Assembly (NCBI GenBank): GCA_001298575.1 | Contig: LJCV01000282.1 | Coordinates: 1-44,019, forward strand | Source: Actinobacteria bacterium OK074 | Lineage (GTDB): Bacteria > Actinomycetota > Actinomycetes > Streptomycetales > Streptomycetaceae | Direction of reading: 5' to 3' | Length of the DNA stretch: 44,019 nucleotides | Shown: positions 31,939 through 39,139 of the stretch, one piece after another | Position numbering within the stretch: position 1 is the stretch's first letter | Layout of the letters: each line of letters starts with the position of its first letter | Notes under the pieces: generated by a model | What the model was told of the DNA's origin: nothing | Databases searched by the model: none | The model's input: only the letters and a program-made list of their open reading frames with translations | Made by a program: the position numbers and the translations under genes

Positions 31939-33650
31939 GCTCGCCCTCGGTTCTTGGCGTTCTCGTTGTTGTCACTACGGCTGTTCTCGTCCGCCCGGGA
32001 CACGGCGGCGACCGTCTCCTGGTCGAGGTCGAACAGGGTGCGCAGCGCGTCCGCGTACCCGGCGCCGCCGGGTTCGGCGGCCAGCTGCTTGACCCGTACG
32101 GTCGGTGCGTGCAGCAGCTTGTCGACGACGCGCCGCACGGTCTGGGTGATCTCGGCCCGGTGCCGCTCGTCGAGCCCGGGCAACCGCCCCTCCAGGCGGG
32201 CGATCTCGCCGGCGACGACGTCGGCGGCCATGGAGCGCAGCGCGACGACGGTCGGCGTGATGTGCGCGGCCCGCTGGGCGGCGCCGAAGGCGGCCACCTC
32301 GTCGGCGACGATCCGCCGTACGGCCTCCACGTCGGAGGCCATCGGCGCGTCCGCGGACGCTTCGGCGAGGGACTCGATGTCGACGAGCCGCACGCCGGGC
32401 AGCCGGTGCACGGCCGTGTCCACGTCACGCGGCATCGCGAGGTCGAGCACCGACAGCACGGGCGCGGGCCGCGGGATGACAGCGACCGGCTCGGGCCTGC
32501 GCCGCTCGGGAATCCGCCCGACGCTCGCGGCAGCCGCGGCGAGCGCACCGATCAGTTCGGCGTCCGCGTCCATGGTGTGCCGCCGGTCCAGGTCTACGGT
32601 CCCGGTGGCGACCCAGGCCGCGTGCTGCTCCAGGGTGGCCGCGTCCATTCCCGCGACGGCGGCCTCGCCGAGCACGGAGAACCCGGGGGCGCCCTGCTGC
32701 ACGGCGGAGAGGTCGAGCGGACAGCCGTCGTCGCCGCCGGTGGCCGTGGGCGCCGGGATCGCGGGGGTCGTCGTCGGCTCGGCGGCCCGTTCGACGACCG
32801 CCGGGGGCACCCGCCCCTCGACCGCCGCCGCGACGGCCGCCGCGGTGAGTACGAGCCCGGTCGCCCCCGTACAGGAGATGGCGAGGTCGGCACGTGTCAG
32901 CTCGTCCGGAACCGTCGCCATCGGCACGGCCCGTGCCGTTACGTCCGTGTCGTCCGCTTCGGTGAGGATCTGGGCGAGGCGCTCGGCGCGGTCGGGCGTC
33001 CGGTTGGCGACGACGATCTCGGCGACGCCCGCGCGCGCGAGGGTCGCGGCGGCCAGGGAGGACATGGAGCCCGCGCCGATGACGAGGGCGCGCTTGCCGC
33101 GCATCCAGCTCTCGGCGGGCTCGGGCGCGGCCAGCTGCTGGAGCCCGAAGGAGACCAGGGACTGTCCGGCGCGGTCGATGCCGGTCTCGGAGTGGGCCCG
33201 CTTGCCGACCCGCAGGGCCTGCTGGAACAGGTCGTTCAACAGCCGCCCGGCGGTGTGCAGTTCCTGCGCGACGGCCAGGGCGTCCTTGATCTGCCCGAGG
33301 ATCTGCCCCTCGCCGACGACCATGGAGTCCAGCCCGCAGGCCACCGAGAAGAGGTGGTGGACGGCCCGGTCCTCGTAGTGCACGTAGAGGTAGGGCGTGA
33401 GTTCGTCGAGGCCGACGCCGCTGTGCTGGGCGAGCAGGGTGGAGAGGTCGGCGACCCCCGCGTGGAACTTGTCCACGTCCGCGTACAGCTCGATGCGGTT
33501 GCAGGTGGCCAGCACGCCCGCCTCGGTGGCGGGTTCGGCGGCGACCGTGTCCTGGAGCAGCTTGATCCGGTCGTCCGCGGTGAGCGCGGCCCGCTCCAGC
33601 AGGGAGACCGGGGCGCTGCGGTGGGACAGCCCGACGACGAGGAGACTCAT
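31935..33650 (-). CDS. hemA: Glutamyl-tRNA reductase
   Basis: 571 residues. It reduces glutamyl-tRNA with NADPH to glutamate-1-semialdehyde, the first committed step of the C5 haem pathway. The N-terminus (MSLLVVGLSHRSAPVSLLER), the catalytic Cys in VLATCNRIELYA (~50), VVGEGQILGQIKDAL (~115) and the Rossmann glycine loop ALVIGAGSMSSLAA (~190) are all present. The protein is ~150 residues longer than typical. The extra part (~260-380, rich in Pro, Ala and Thr) separates SCTGATGLVL from VLDLAMPRDVD, an expansion in the NADPH domain that seems typical of Streptomyces. ATG 33650 overlaps the rex stop (ATGA), so haem flux is set by the redox regulator in the same operon. Confidence 0.97.
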   Translation of the reverse strand: MSLLVVGLSHRSAPVSLLERAALTADDRIKLLQDTVAAEPATEAGVLATCNRIELYADVDKFHAGVADLSTLLAQHSGVGLDELTPYLYVHYEDRAVHHLFSVACGLDSMVVGEGQILGQIKDALAVAQELHTAGRLLNDLFQQALRVGKRAHSETGIDRAGQSLVSFGLQQLAAPEPAESWMRGKRALVIGAGSMSSLAAATLARAGVAEIVVANRTPDRAERLAQILTEADDTDVTARAVPMATVPDELTRADLAISCTGATGLVLTAAAVAAAVEGRVPPAVVERAAEPTTTPAIPAPTATGGDDGCPLDLSAVQQGAPGFSVLGEAAVAGMDAATLEQHAAWVATGTVDLDRRHTMDADAELIGALAAAAASVGRIPERRRPEPVAVIPRPAPVLSVLDLAMPRDVDTAVHRLPGVRLVDIESLAEASADAPMASDVEAVRRIVADEVAAFGAAQRAAHITPTVVALRSMAADVVAGEIARLEGRLPGLDERHRAEITQTVRRVVDKLLHAPTVRVKQLAAEPGGAGYADALRTLFDLDQETVAAVSRADENSRSDNNENAKNRGRA

Positions 33651-34444
33651 GCCGGCATCACGGCGGGGACATCCCCGTCAGGACCCTGGGGCCGGCGCCC
33701 GGTGGGCTCGGCGGCGACGGGCAGCACGGCGGCGCCCTCGGTCTCTTCGTCGTCCCCGGCCCCGTCCTCGGCCGCGAGGTCCTCGCCCGCCTTGCGCTGC
33801 TCGTGGAAGGCGAGGATCTGGAGCTCGATGGAGAGGTCGACCTTGCGGACGTCGACGCCGTCCGGGACGGTCAGCACGGTCGGCGCGAAGTTCAGGATGG
33901 ACGTGACACCGGCGGCCACCAGCCGGTCGCACACCTGCTGGGCGACGCCCGGCGGGGTGGTGATGACCCCGATCGAGACGCCCTGGTCGTTGATGATCTT
34001 CTCCAGCTCGTCGCTGTGCTGCACGGCGATCCCGGCGACCTGCTTTCCGGCCATCTCCGGATCGGCGTCGATCAGCGCGGCCACCCGGAAGCCGCGGGAG
34101 GCGAACCCGCCGTAATTGGCCAGCGCCGCACCGAGGTTGCCGATCCCGACGATGACGACGGGCCAGTCCTGGGTGAGCCCCAGCTCACGGGAGATCTGGT
34201 AGACGAGGTACTCGACGTCGTAGCCGACACCGCGCGTCCCGTACGAGCCGAGATAGGAGAAGTCCTTGCGCAGCTTCGCGGAGTTGACGCCCGCGGCGGC
34301 GGCCAGTTCCTCGGAGGAGACCGTGGGTACCGAGCGCTCCGACAGTGCGGTGAGGGCACGCAGATACAGCGGAAGCCGGGCGACGGTGGCCTCGGGAATC
34401 CCTCGGCTGCGGGTCGCCGGTCGGTGAGTTCGGCCAGTTGCCAC
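33647..34444 (-). CDS. rex: Redox-sensing transcriptional repressor Rex
   Basis: 265 residues from GTG 34444, preceded by GCAGGAGCACC. The protein begins VATGRTHRPATRSRGIPEA, matching S. coelicolor Rex. An N-terminal winged helix (~15-85, SEELAAAAGVNSAKLRKDFS) binds DNA. A Rossmann domain with VVIVGIGNLGAALANYGGF (~90) binds NAD(H). A C-terminal swapped helix (SIELQILAFHEQRKA) is followed by an acidic tail. Rex is released from DNA when NADH is high, and controls respiratory genes and its own operon. A Rex operator (34521-34538) overlaps the operon promoter ~80 bp upstream, so autoregulation is expected. First gene of the rex-hemA-hemC-hemD operon. Confidence 0.97.
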   Translation of the reverse strand: MATGRTHRPATRSRGIPEATVARLPLYLRALTALSERSVPTVSSEELAAAAGVNSAKLRKDFSYLGSYGTRGVGYDVEYLVYQISRELGLTQDWPVVIVGIGNLGAALANYGGFASRGFRVAALIDADPEMAGKQVAGIAVQHSDELEKIINDQGVSIGVITTPPGVAQQVCDRLVAAGVTSILNFAPTVLTVPDGVDVRKVDLSIELQILAFHEQRKAGEDLAAEDGAGDDEETEGAAVLPVAAEPTGRRPQGPDGDVPAVMPA

Positions 34445-34509
34445 GGTGCTCCTGCGGGTAGCGCGGGGCTTCAGGCGGTCATACGTCCCCGGACCGCCCC
34501 GTCGAATGC

Positions 34510-34538
34510 AGGCTATGTCTTTGTGAACGCGTGCACAA
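34510..34538 (-). promoter_or_regulatory. rex-hem promoter with overlapping Rex operator
   Basis: The operator TTGTGAACGCGTGCACAA (34521-34538) is a near-perfect palindrome with one mismatch to the Rex consensus TTGTGAA-N4-TTCACAA. On the minus strand TTGTGC (34538-34533) serves as the -35 box and TAGCCT (34515-34510) as the -10 box, 17 bases apart. Bound Rex would therefore block RNA polymerase. The rest of the 381-base gap (34445-34825) includes an AT-rich stretch near 34740-34790 and a weak hairpin at 34788-34811 that could end the glutaredoxin transcript. Confidence 0.85.
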
Positions 34539-34825
34539 AGATGGTGTCCGTTTTGCCCACCCAACGTGACCGGGCTCACGCACCCCCGCCGCACCTGCGC
34601 GGAACCACCCCACGCGCACCACTGTTCGCTTCCAACCGGGGGCAAAACGGTCCACTCTCCTCAGCAGTCCCAGCCCCCCGAGACCAGTCGCGGTCGATCC
34701 TAAGCGACTTTCCGGACCACTTGGACTGGTCAGTCAGGTAACTGCACCAAGGGTTTCTATGGAAATAGCATTGGATCTCCCTCGGATCACTCAGAGTTCG
34801 CTGTCCGAGTGCTTTGCGCAGTCGC

Positions 34826-35098
34826 TCACTTGAGGGCTTTGCGCAGCCGTTCCGGGTCCACGCGCCAGAAGGTGTGCTGGGCGCCGTCGATCAGCACGAC
34901 GGGGATCTGCTCCCAGTAGAGCCGGTTCAGCTCCTCGTCCTGGGTGATGTCCTTCGACTCCCAGGCCACGCCCAGCTCGCCGCAGACCTTCTCGACGACC
35001 TGCTGGGCGTCGTCGCACAGATGACAGCCGGGCTTGCGGACGAGGGTGACCAACCGCTCACGGGCACCTGCGGCCGCCCGCCGAAAGAGGGGACTCAT
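34826..35098 (-). CDS. Glutaredoxin-family protein
   Basis: 90 residues from ATG 35098; ATG 35107, three codons upstream, is an alternative. The protein has the thioredoxin-like start LVTLVRKPGCHLCDDAQQVVEKV with a C-x-x-C redox pair (C25, C28) and a cis-Pro segment EQIPVVLIDG (~66), then TFWRVDPERL. It belongs to the DUF836-type glutaredoxins, cytosolic thiol-disulphide proteins without a clear glutathione site; in Streptomyces the thiol would be mycothiol. It sits directly before rex on the same strand, a placement I recall from other streptomycetes, and redox function fits. A separate promoter for rex lies between them. Confidence 0.92.
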   Translation of the reverse strand: MSPLFRRAAAGARERLVTLVRKPGCHLCDDAQQVVEKVCGELGVAWESKDITQDEELNRLYWEQIPVVLIDGAQHTFWRVDPERLRKALK

Positions 35099-35233
35099 GC
35101 CCCCCATTGTCGCGCGGACCGCCCCCTCCCCACCCCCGCTCCGACGGCAGCACGATCGCCCCCTTAACGGCTCGGTCGCGGAGAGTTCACAGCCCGCAAA
35201 CCTCTCGACTCCGGAACCGCCGAACAAACTGGC

Positions 35234-35239
35234 TATGCT
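35234..35239 (+). promoter_or_regulatory. -10 box predicting a leaderless mRNA
   Basis: TATGCT fits TANNNT and ends six bases before ATG 35246. No ribosome site precedes the ATG. Confidence 0.45.
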
Positions 35240-35245
35240 CACGAC

Positions 35246-36187
35246 ATGGCCGCTCTCGGATGGCTCACTCCCCGTAGGCGCTCCGCCACGGCGCGGAGCG
35301 TTTTGGCAGGCGAAGCGTCGGCGGAGGCCGCCCGCAAGTCCAGCCAGGAACAGGAACTCGCCGCTTCGGCGCAGCCCGTGGAGGCGGCAGCGGAACCGGA
35401 GTTCCCGGTGCTCGGCGACGTCCGCGCCGCCGCGTTCTTCGACCTGGACAACACCGTCATGCAGGGCGCCGCGCTGTTCCACTTCGGCCGTGGCCTGTAC
35501 AAACGGAAGTTCTTCGAAACCCGCGACCTGGCGAGGTTCGCCTGGCAGCAGGCGTGGTTCCGGCTGGCCGGCGTCGAGGATCCCGAACACATGCAGGACG
35601 CCCGCGACTCGGCACTGTCGATCGTCAAGGGCCACCGCGTCGCCGAACTGATGTCGATCGGCGAGGAGATCTACGACGAGTACATGGCCGAACGCATCTG
35701 GCCGGGCACGCGCGCGCTGGCCCAGGCCCACCTGGACGCGGGCCAGAAGGTGTGGCTGGTCACAGCGGCCCCGGTGGAGATCGCCACGGTGATCGCCCGC
35801 CGCCTGGGCCTGACCGGCGCCCTGGGTACGGTCGCGGAGTCGGTCGACGGCATCTACACGGGCAGGTTGGTGGGCGAGCCCCTGCACGGCCCGGCCAAGG
35901 CGGAGGCGGTGCGCGCCCTGGCGGCGGCGGAGGACCTGGACCTCTCCCGCTGCGCCGCGTACAGCGACTCCCACAACGACATCCCGATGCTCTCCCTGGT
36001 CGGCCACCCCTACGCGATCAACCCGGACGCGAAACTGCGCCGCCACGCCCGCGACTGCGACTGGCGACTGCGGGACTACCGCACGGCCCGCAAGGCCGCG
36101 AAGGTCGGCATCCCGGCGGCAGCCGGAGTCGGCGCGGTCGCAGGCGGCACGGCGGCGGCGATCGCGTTGCACAGGCGCCGCCGCTGA
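35246..36187 (+). CDS. HAD-IB family phosphatase (SerB-like hydrolase)
   Basis: 313 residues. All HAD motifs are present: motif I FFDLDNTV (nucleophile Asp, ~66), motif II LVTAAP (~172), a Lys in HGPAKAEAVRAL (~216), and motif III-IV AYSDSHNDIPML (~240). A ~55-residue Ala/Glu-rich tail precedes the domain, and a Gly/Ala-rich hydrophobic helix (VGIPAAAGVGAVAGGTAAAIALHRRRR, in parts) ends it and could anchor it in the membrane. HAD-IB enzymes dephosphorylate serine phosphate or lipid-linked substrates; the substrate here is unknown. The gene lies immediately before bldN, as I recall for S. coelicolor. It is divergent from the glutaredoxin gene. Confidence 0.93.
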   Translation: MAALGWLTPRRRSATARSVLAGEASAEAARKSSQEQELAASAQPVEAAAEPEFPVLGDVRAAAFFDLDNTVMQGAALFHFGRGLYKRKFFETRDLARFAWQQAWFRLAGVEDPEHMQDARDSALSIVKGHRVAELMSIGEEIYDEYMAERIWPGTRALAQAHLDAGQKVWLVTAAPVEIATVIARRLGLTGALGTVAESVDGIYTGRLVGEPLHGPAKAEAVRALAAAEDLDLSRCAAYSDSHNDIPMLSLVGHPYAINPDAKLRRHARDCDWRLRDYRTARKAAKVGIPAAAGVGAVAGGTAAAIALHRRRR

Positions 36188-36211
36188 CCGTCGGTCGCAC
36201 AGTTGCCCACC

Positions 36212-36247
36212 CAGTTCCCCGCGCCCCTCAAGGGCCGCGGGGAACTG
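36212..36247. terminator. Long inverted repeat after the HAD gene, two head-to-head repeat cores
   Basis: CAGTTCCCCGCG (36212-36223) pairs perfectly with CGCGGGGAACTG (36236-36247). The inner CCCT/AGGG extends the stem, leaving a two-base loop and one mismatch. It is 24 bases after the HAD stop and probably terminates it. Both arms are cores of the dispersed AGGGGCGCGGGGAACTG repeat, so here the element itself forms a terminator. Confidence 0.65.
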
Positions 36248-36453
36248 CGCGTTTCAGGGCACCCGGGCACCCAAACCCCCACCTCCCCCCACCCCCTCCC
36301 CCGACCACAACACGCCCCCCACCCAAACGAAATCCAAACCCAAATGATCAACAACCGGTCACAGACCCGCACTTGATCCGCCCCAGAACCGCAACAGAAG
36401 CGACGCAACCGATGATTTGAGCAACTCGGTGTAGCGCTGCCTGTACTAAGCGT

Positions 36454-36525
36454 TATTCTCCTCAAACGCAATCCGGTACCCCTCCGTCGCCACGACGGGT
36501 GAACCTGTCGCCACGGCGGGTGAAC
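36454..36525 (+). promoter_or_regulatory. bldN upstream region with two BldD-box-like repeats
   Basis: The 382-base gap before bldN (36188-36569) is C-rich, then turns AT-richer. TATTCT (36454-36459) is a possible -10 box with only a weak -35. Two direct repeats of GTCGCCACGRCGGGTGAAC follow at 36486-36504 and 36507-36525, exactly 21 bp apart, so both face the same side of the helix. Each keeps A-C, G, G-T and A positions of the published BldD operator pattern. bldN is a known BldD target in S. coelicolor, so these are plausible BldD sites. Confidence 0.5.
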
Positions 36526-36569
36526 GGTCCCGTACTGCACGTGATGGAAGCTCTGCCTCTGGGAGTCCC

Positions 36570-37361
36570 GTGTACCCACACGTCGGGGTTGACGCCTCGG
36601 GCCTGGCTACGCTGCGCGCAACGGTCCACGACCTGTTGCGCGGCTTCGTCCCCACCGCGTACGCCGTCCCCGTCCTCGCCACCACCGCACCCGTCGGCCC
36701 CTGCTACGCCCTCGCCGACGGCAGCGCAGCGGTCGGCGCAAGACGGAGCCGTACGGCCGCCACGGCCGGCACGGCCGCCGCCCCAACCCCTCGCCGTCCG
36801 GCCGCGGACAGCGACAGCGCCCGCATGATGGACCTCGTCGAACGCGCCCAGGACGGCGAGGCCGACGCCTTCGGGCGCCTGTACGACCAGTACAGCGACA
36901 CCGTGTACCGGTACATCTACTACCGCGTGGGCAGCAAGGCGACCGCCGAGGATCTCACCAGTGAGACCTTTCTGCGCGCCCTGCGCCGCATCGGCACGTT
37001 CACCTACCAGGGCCGCGACTTCGGCGCCTGGCTGGTGACGATCGCCCGCAACCTGGTCGCCGACCACTTCAAGTCGAGCCGCTTCCGGCTGGAAGTGACC
37101 ACCGGCGAGATGCTCGACGCCAACGAGGTCGAACGCTCCCCCGAGGACTCCGTCCTGGAGTCCCTCTCCAACGCGGCCCTCCTGGACGCCGTACGACGGC
37201 TCAACCCGCAGCAGCAGGAGTGCGTGACGCTGCGCTTCCTGCAAGGGCTGTCCGTCGCCGAGACCGCCCGCGTGATGGGCAAGAACGAGGGCGCGATCAA
37301 GACCCTCCAGTACCGGGCCGTCCGCACCCTGGCCCGCCTGCTCCCGGAAGACGCCCGCTGA
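36570..37361 (+). CDS. bldN: Developmental ECF sigma factor BldN (pro-sigma form)
   Basis: 263 residues, GTG start with GGGAG four bases upstream. The N-terminus VYPHVGVDASGLATLRATV and the ~85-residue pro-extension match S. coelicolor pro-BldN, which is processed to the mature sigma. Region 2 begins near 90 (MMDLVERAQDGEADAFGRLYD, in parts, then DLTSETFLRALRRIG). Region 4 is near 205-255 (LNPQQQECVTLRFLQGLSVAE, in parts, then GKNEGAIKTLQYRAVRTL). BldN directs genes for aerial growth such as chaplins and rodlins. The anti-sigma gene rsbN lies 287 bp downstream on the same strand. The direct repeats upstream suggest control by BldD. Confidence 0.96.
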   Translation: MYPHVGVDASGLATLRATVHDLLRGFVPTAYAVPVLATTAPVGPCYALADGSAAVGARRSRTAATAGTAAAPTPRRPAADSDSARMMDLVERAQDGEADAFGRLYDQYSDTVYRYIYYRVGSKATAEDLTSETFLRALRRIGTFTYQGRDFGAWLVTIARNLVADHFKSSRFRLEVTTGEMLDANEVERSPEDSVLESLSNAALLDAVRRLNPQQQECVTLRFLQGLSVAETARVMGKNEGAIKTLQYRAVRTLARLLPEDAR

Positions 37362-37595
37362 CGGTCCCCGGCACGCGCCCGCCACCCCTCCGCGCGCCCG
37401 TACGACCCCACCCGGGCGACGCTCCGTGCTGCCCAACTCACGTACGGTGAAAGTTCGTTGACTTCTCGGCCCACCGCTCCACGGTCCGTAACCCAAGTGC
37501 CGAGCCGCTCGTTGTGCGGGATACAGGCTCCCTGTGGTCGCACCCTGGCCGATCCTGATCACTCGTTCGTGTGGAAGCGGTCGTGGGTGCGCAAC

Positions 37596-37613
37596 CCCCA
37601 GGACCCCCTGGGG
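37596..37613 (+). other. Hairpin in the rsbN leader
   Basis: CCCCAGG (37596-37602), loop ACCC and CCTGGGG (37607-37613) form a 7-bp stem 20 bases before the AGGAGGT site of rsbN. It could be a bldN terminator or an attenuator for rsbN. The rest of 37362-37647 holds no gene I can support and probably contains the rsbN promoter. Confidence 0.45.
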
Positions 37614-37647
37614 AGTCGACCGTGATGAACGAGAGGAGGTGCCGCCC

Positions 37648-38901
37648 GTGATCGCGAACGTATCGGCGCACCGGCGGGCGAACGCCTTCGCCCAGGCCCT
37701 GGAGGAGCAGTCCGACCGGGCCACGGCGGCCGAGCCGTCCGAGGGCCCACCCGCGGCGGAACGCACCGATCAGGACCGTACGGCCGGACAGGACCGCCTG
37801 CTGGACCTGGCGACCGGCCTGGCCGAACTGCCCCGGCCGGAAATGGACCCAGAGGTCAAGGTCGTCCAGCGCGCCCAGCTGGTGGCCGCGATGGAGGCCA
37901 TGCTGGCGGAGGGCACCGCGGCCGGCAGCGGCGGCATCGGCGCCGCCGTACCGGAGCAGCGCTCGCACCGCGCGCGCGGCACACACCGGGCGGGGCCGCT
38001 CGGCAAGCTCCGGCCGCGGTCGCGGCTCGGCAAGGGGCTGGCCGCGGGCGGACTCAGCGTCGGCGTGGCCGCGGCCTCCTTCGGAGGAGTCGCGGCGGCC
38101 AGCTCGGACGCACTGCCCGGCGACTCCCTCTACGGCCTCAAGCGCGGCATCGAGGACGTCAAACTGACCCTCGCCGACGGCGACACGTCCCGCGGCCGGG
38201 TCTACCTCGACCAGGCGTCCACGCGGCTGAGCGAGGCCCGGCGGCTGATGGAGCGCGGTCGCGGTGGCCGCCACCTCGACCACGAGTCCCTCGGCGAGAT
38301 CCGCCGCGCCCTCAACGGCATGCAGCACGACGCCACCGAGGGCCACCGCCTGCTGCACGAGGCGTACGAGCACAACCCGGACTCCCTCGGCCCGATCCAG
38401 GCCCTGTCCGCGTTCGCCCGCTCGCACCGCGCGGCCTGGGGCGAGCTGAGCAAGCGCCTGCCGGTCCAGCTGCACGACGTCAGCAGCCAGGTCTCGTCGG
38501 TCTTCGACGCCATAGACGAAGAGGTCGCCCCGCTCCAGTCCCTGCTCCCCCAGCCCCCGGCCACGGGCGGCACCGCCCCCAGCACGGGCGCGGGCTCGAC
38601 GGGCACCACCGGCACGGACGACCGCCAGGCCCAGCCCAGCACGGGCCCGGGCAGCGCCGGCGGCCACGGCAAGGACACCACCGAGGAACCGGGCCCGTCC
38701 TCCTCCAAGAACACCGGAGGCGGCCTCCTGGGCGGCAGCACGGGCGGCCTCCTGGACCCCCCGTCCGACACCGGCACCGACACCACGACGACGTCCCCCA
38801 CCACGGGCAAGTCCCCGACCACCAACCCCGACGTCACCCTGCCCCCACTCCTCCCGGGCCTGCTCCCGGGCCTGGGCATCGACGCGGAGGACAACAAGTA
38901 A
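37648..38901 (+). CDS. rsbN: Membrane anti-sigma factor RsbN (DUF5667 protein)
   Basis: 417 residues from GTG 37648, placed seven bases after a strong AGGAGGT. Residues 1-~125 are the cytosolic part that should bind BldN (ANAFAQALEE at the start, then DPEVKVVQRAQLVAAMEAML). A single membrane helix spans ~130-152 (GLAAGGLSVGVAAASFGGVA). The extracytoplasmic DUF5667 domain follows (~155-300; ALPGDSLYGLKRGIEDVKL), and the last ~120 residues are a Pro/Gly/Thr/Ser-rich tail. In S. venezuelae RsbN holds BldN at the membrane until development. Position directly after bldN and the topology support the assignment. Confidence 0.93.
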   Translation: MIANVSAHRRANAFAQALEEQSDRATAAEPSEGPPAAERTDQDRTAGQDRLLDLATGLAELPRPEMDPEVKVVQRAQLVAAMEAMLAEGTAAGSGGIGAAVPEQRSHRARGTHRAGPLGKLRPRSRLGKGLAAGGLSVGVAAASFGGVAAASSDALPGDSLYGLKRGIEDVKLTLADGDTSRGRVYLDQASTRLSEARRLMERGRGGRHLDHESLGEIRRALNGMQHDATEGHRLLHEAYEHNPDSLGPIQALSAFARSHRAAWGELSKRLPVQLHDVSSQVSSVFDAIDEEVAPLQSLLPQPPATGGTAPSTGAGSTGTTGTDDRQAQPSTGPGSAGGHGKDTTEEPGPSSSKNTGGGLLGGSTGGLLDPPSDTGTDTTTTSPTTGKSPTTNPDVTLPPLLPGLLPGLGIDAEDNK

Positions 38902-38919
38902 CGCGACCAGCAAGGCAGT

Positions 38920-38951
38920 TGGGGGCGCTCTTCCACGGAGGGGCGCCCCCA
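38920..38951. terminator. Terminator hairpin after rsbN
   Basis: TGGGGGCGC (38920-38928) pairs with GCGCCCCCA (38943-38951) across a 14-base loop that can pair further. It begins 19 bases after the rsbN stop and can also terminate the convergent acyltransferase transcript. Confidence 0.7.
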
Positions 38952-38979
38952 GCCACGTATCAGCGGCTCTCAAAGGCGG

Positions 38980-39016
38980 TCAGAAAAAGACCGACCGCCG
39001 CTGCACCAGCAACTTG
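38980..39016 (-). pseudogene. Duplicated 3' end of the acyltransferase gene
   Basis: Positions 38981-39016 match 39141-39176 at 34 of 36 bases, exactly 160 bp apart; the stop codon (38980-38982) is conserved too. On the minus strand both copies encode KLLVQRRSVFF followed by TGA. The distal copy has no upstream coding sequence. It is either the remnant of a second acyltransferase gene lost by deletion, or the second repeat left by an element that integrated at the gene's 3' end. The 123 bp between the copies are unrelated to the gene. Confidence 0.75.
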
Positions 39017-39139
39017 GCCCCTCCTGTCTGCTGCCCTTGCACTGCTTCGCAGGCTGCGGACAGCTGCGCCGGACTCCGTCCGTCGGCCTCCGGCAGCCCA
39101 CGTCGACGGTTCCGGCGCCCCTGCCGGAAGACGTCCTCC

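Noticed and set aside
30983..32548. N-terminal extension of the hemD frame through hemC and hemA
   Set aside because: Out of frame with two certain genes. The TTG at 30982 has a ribosome site and overlaps the hemC stop.
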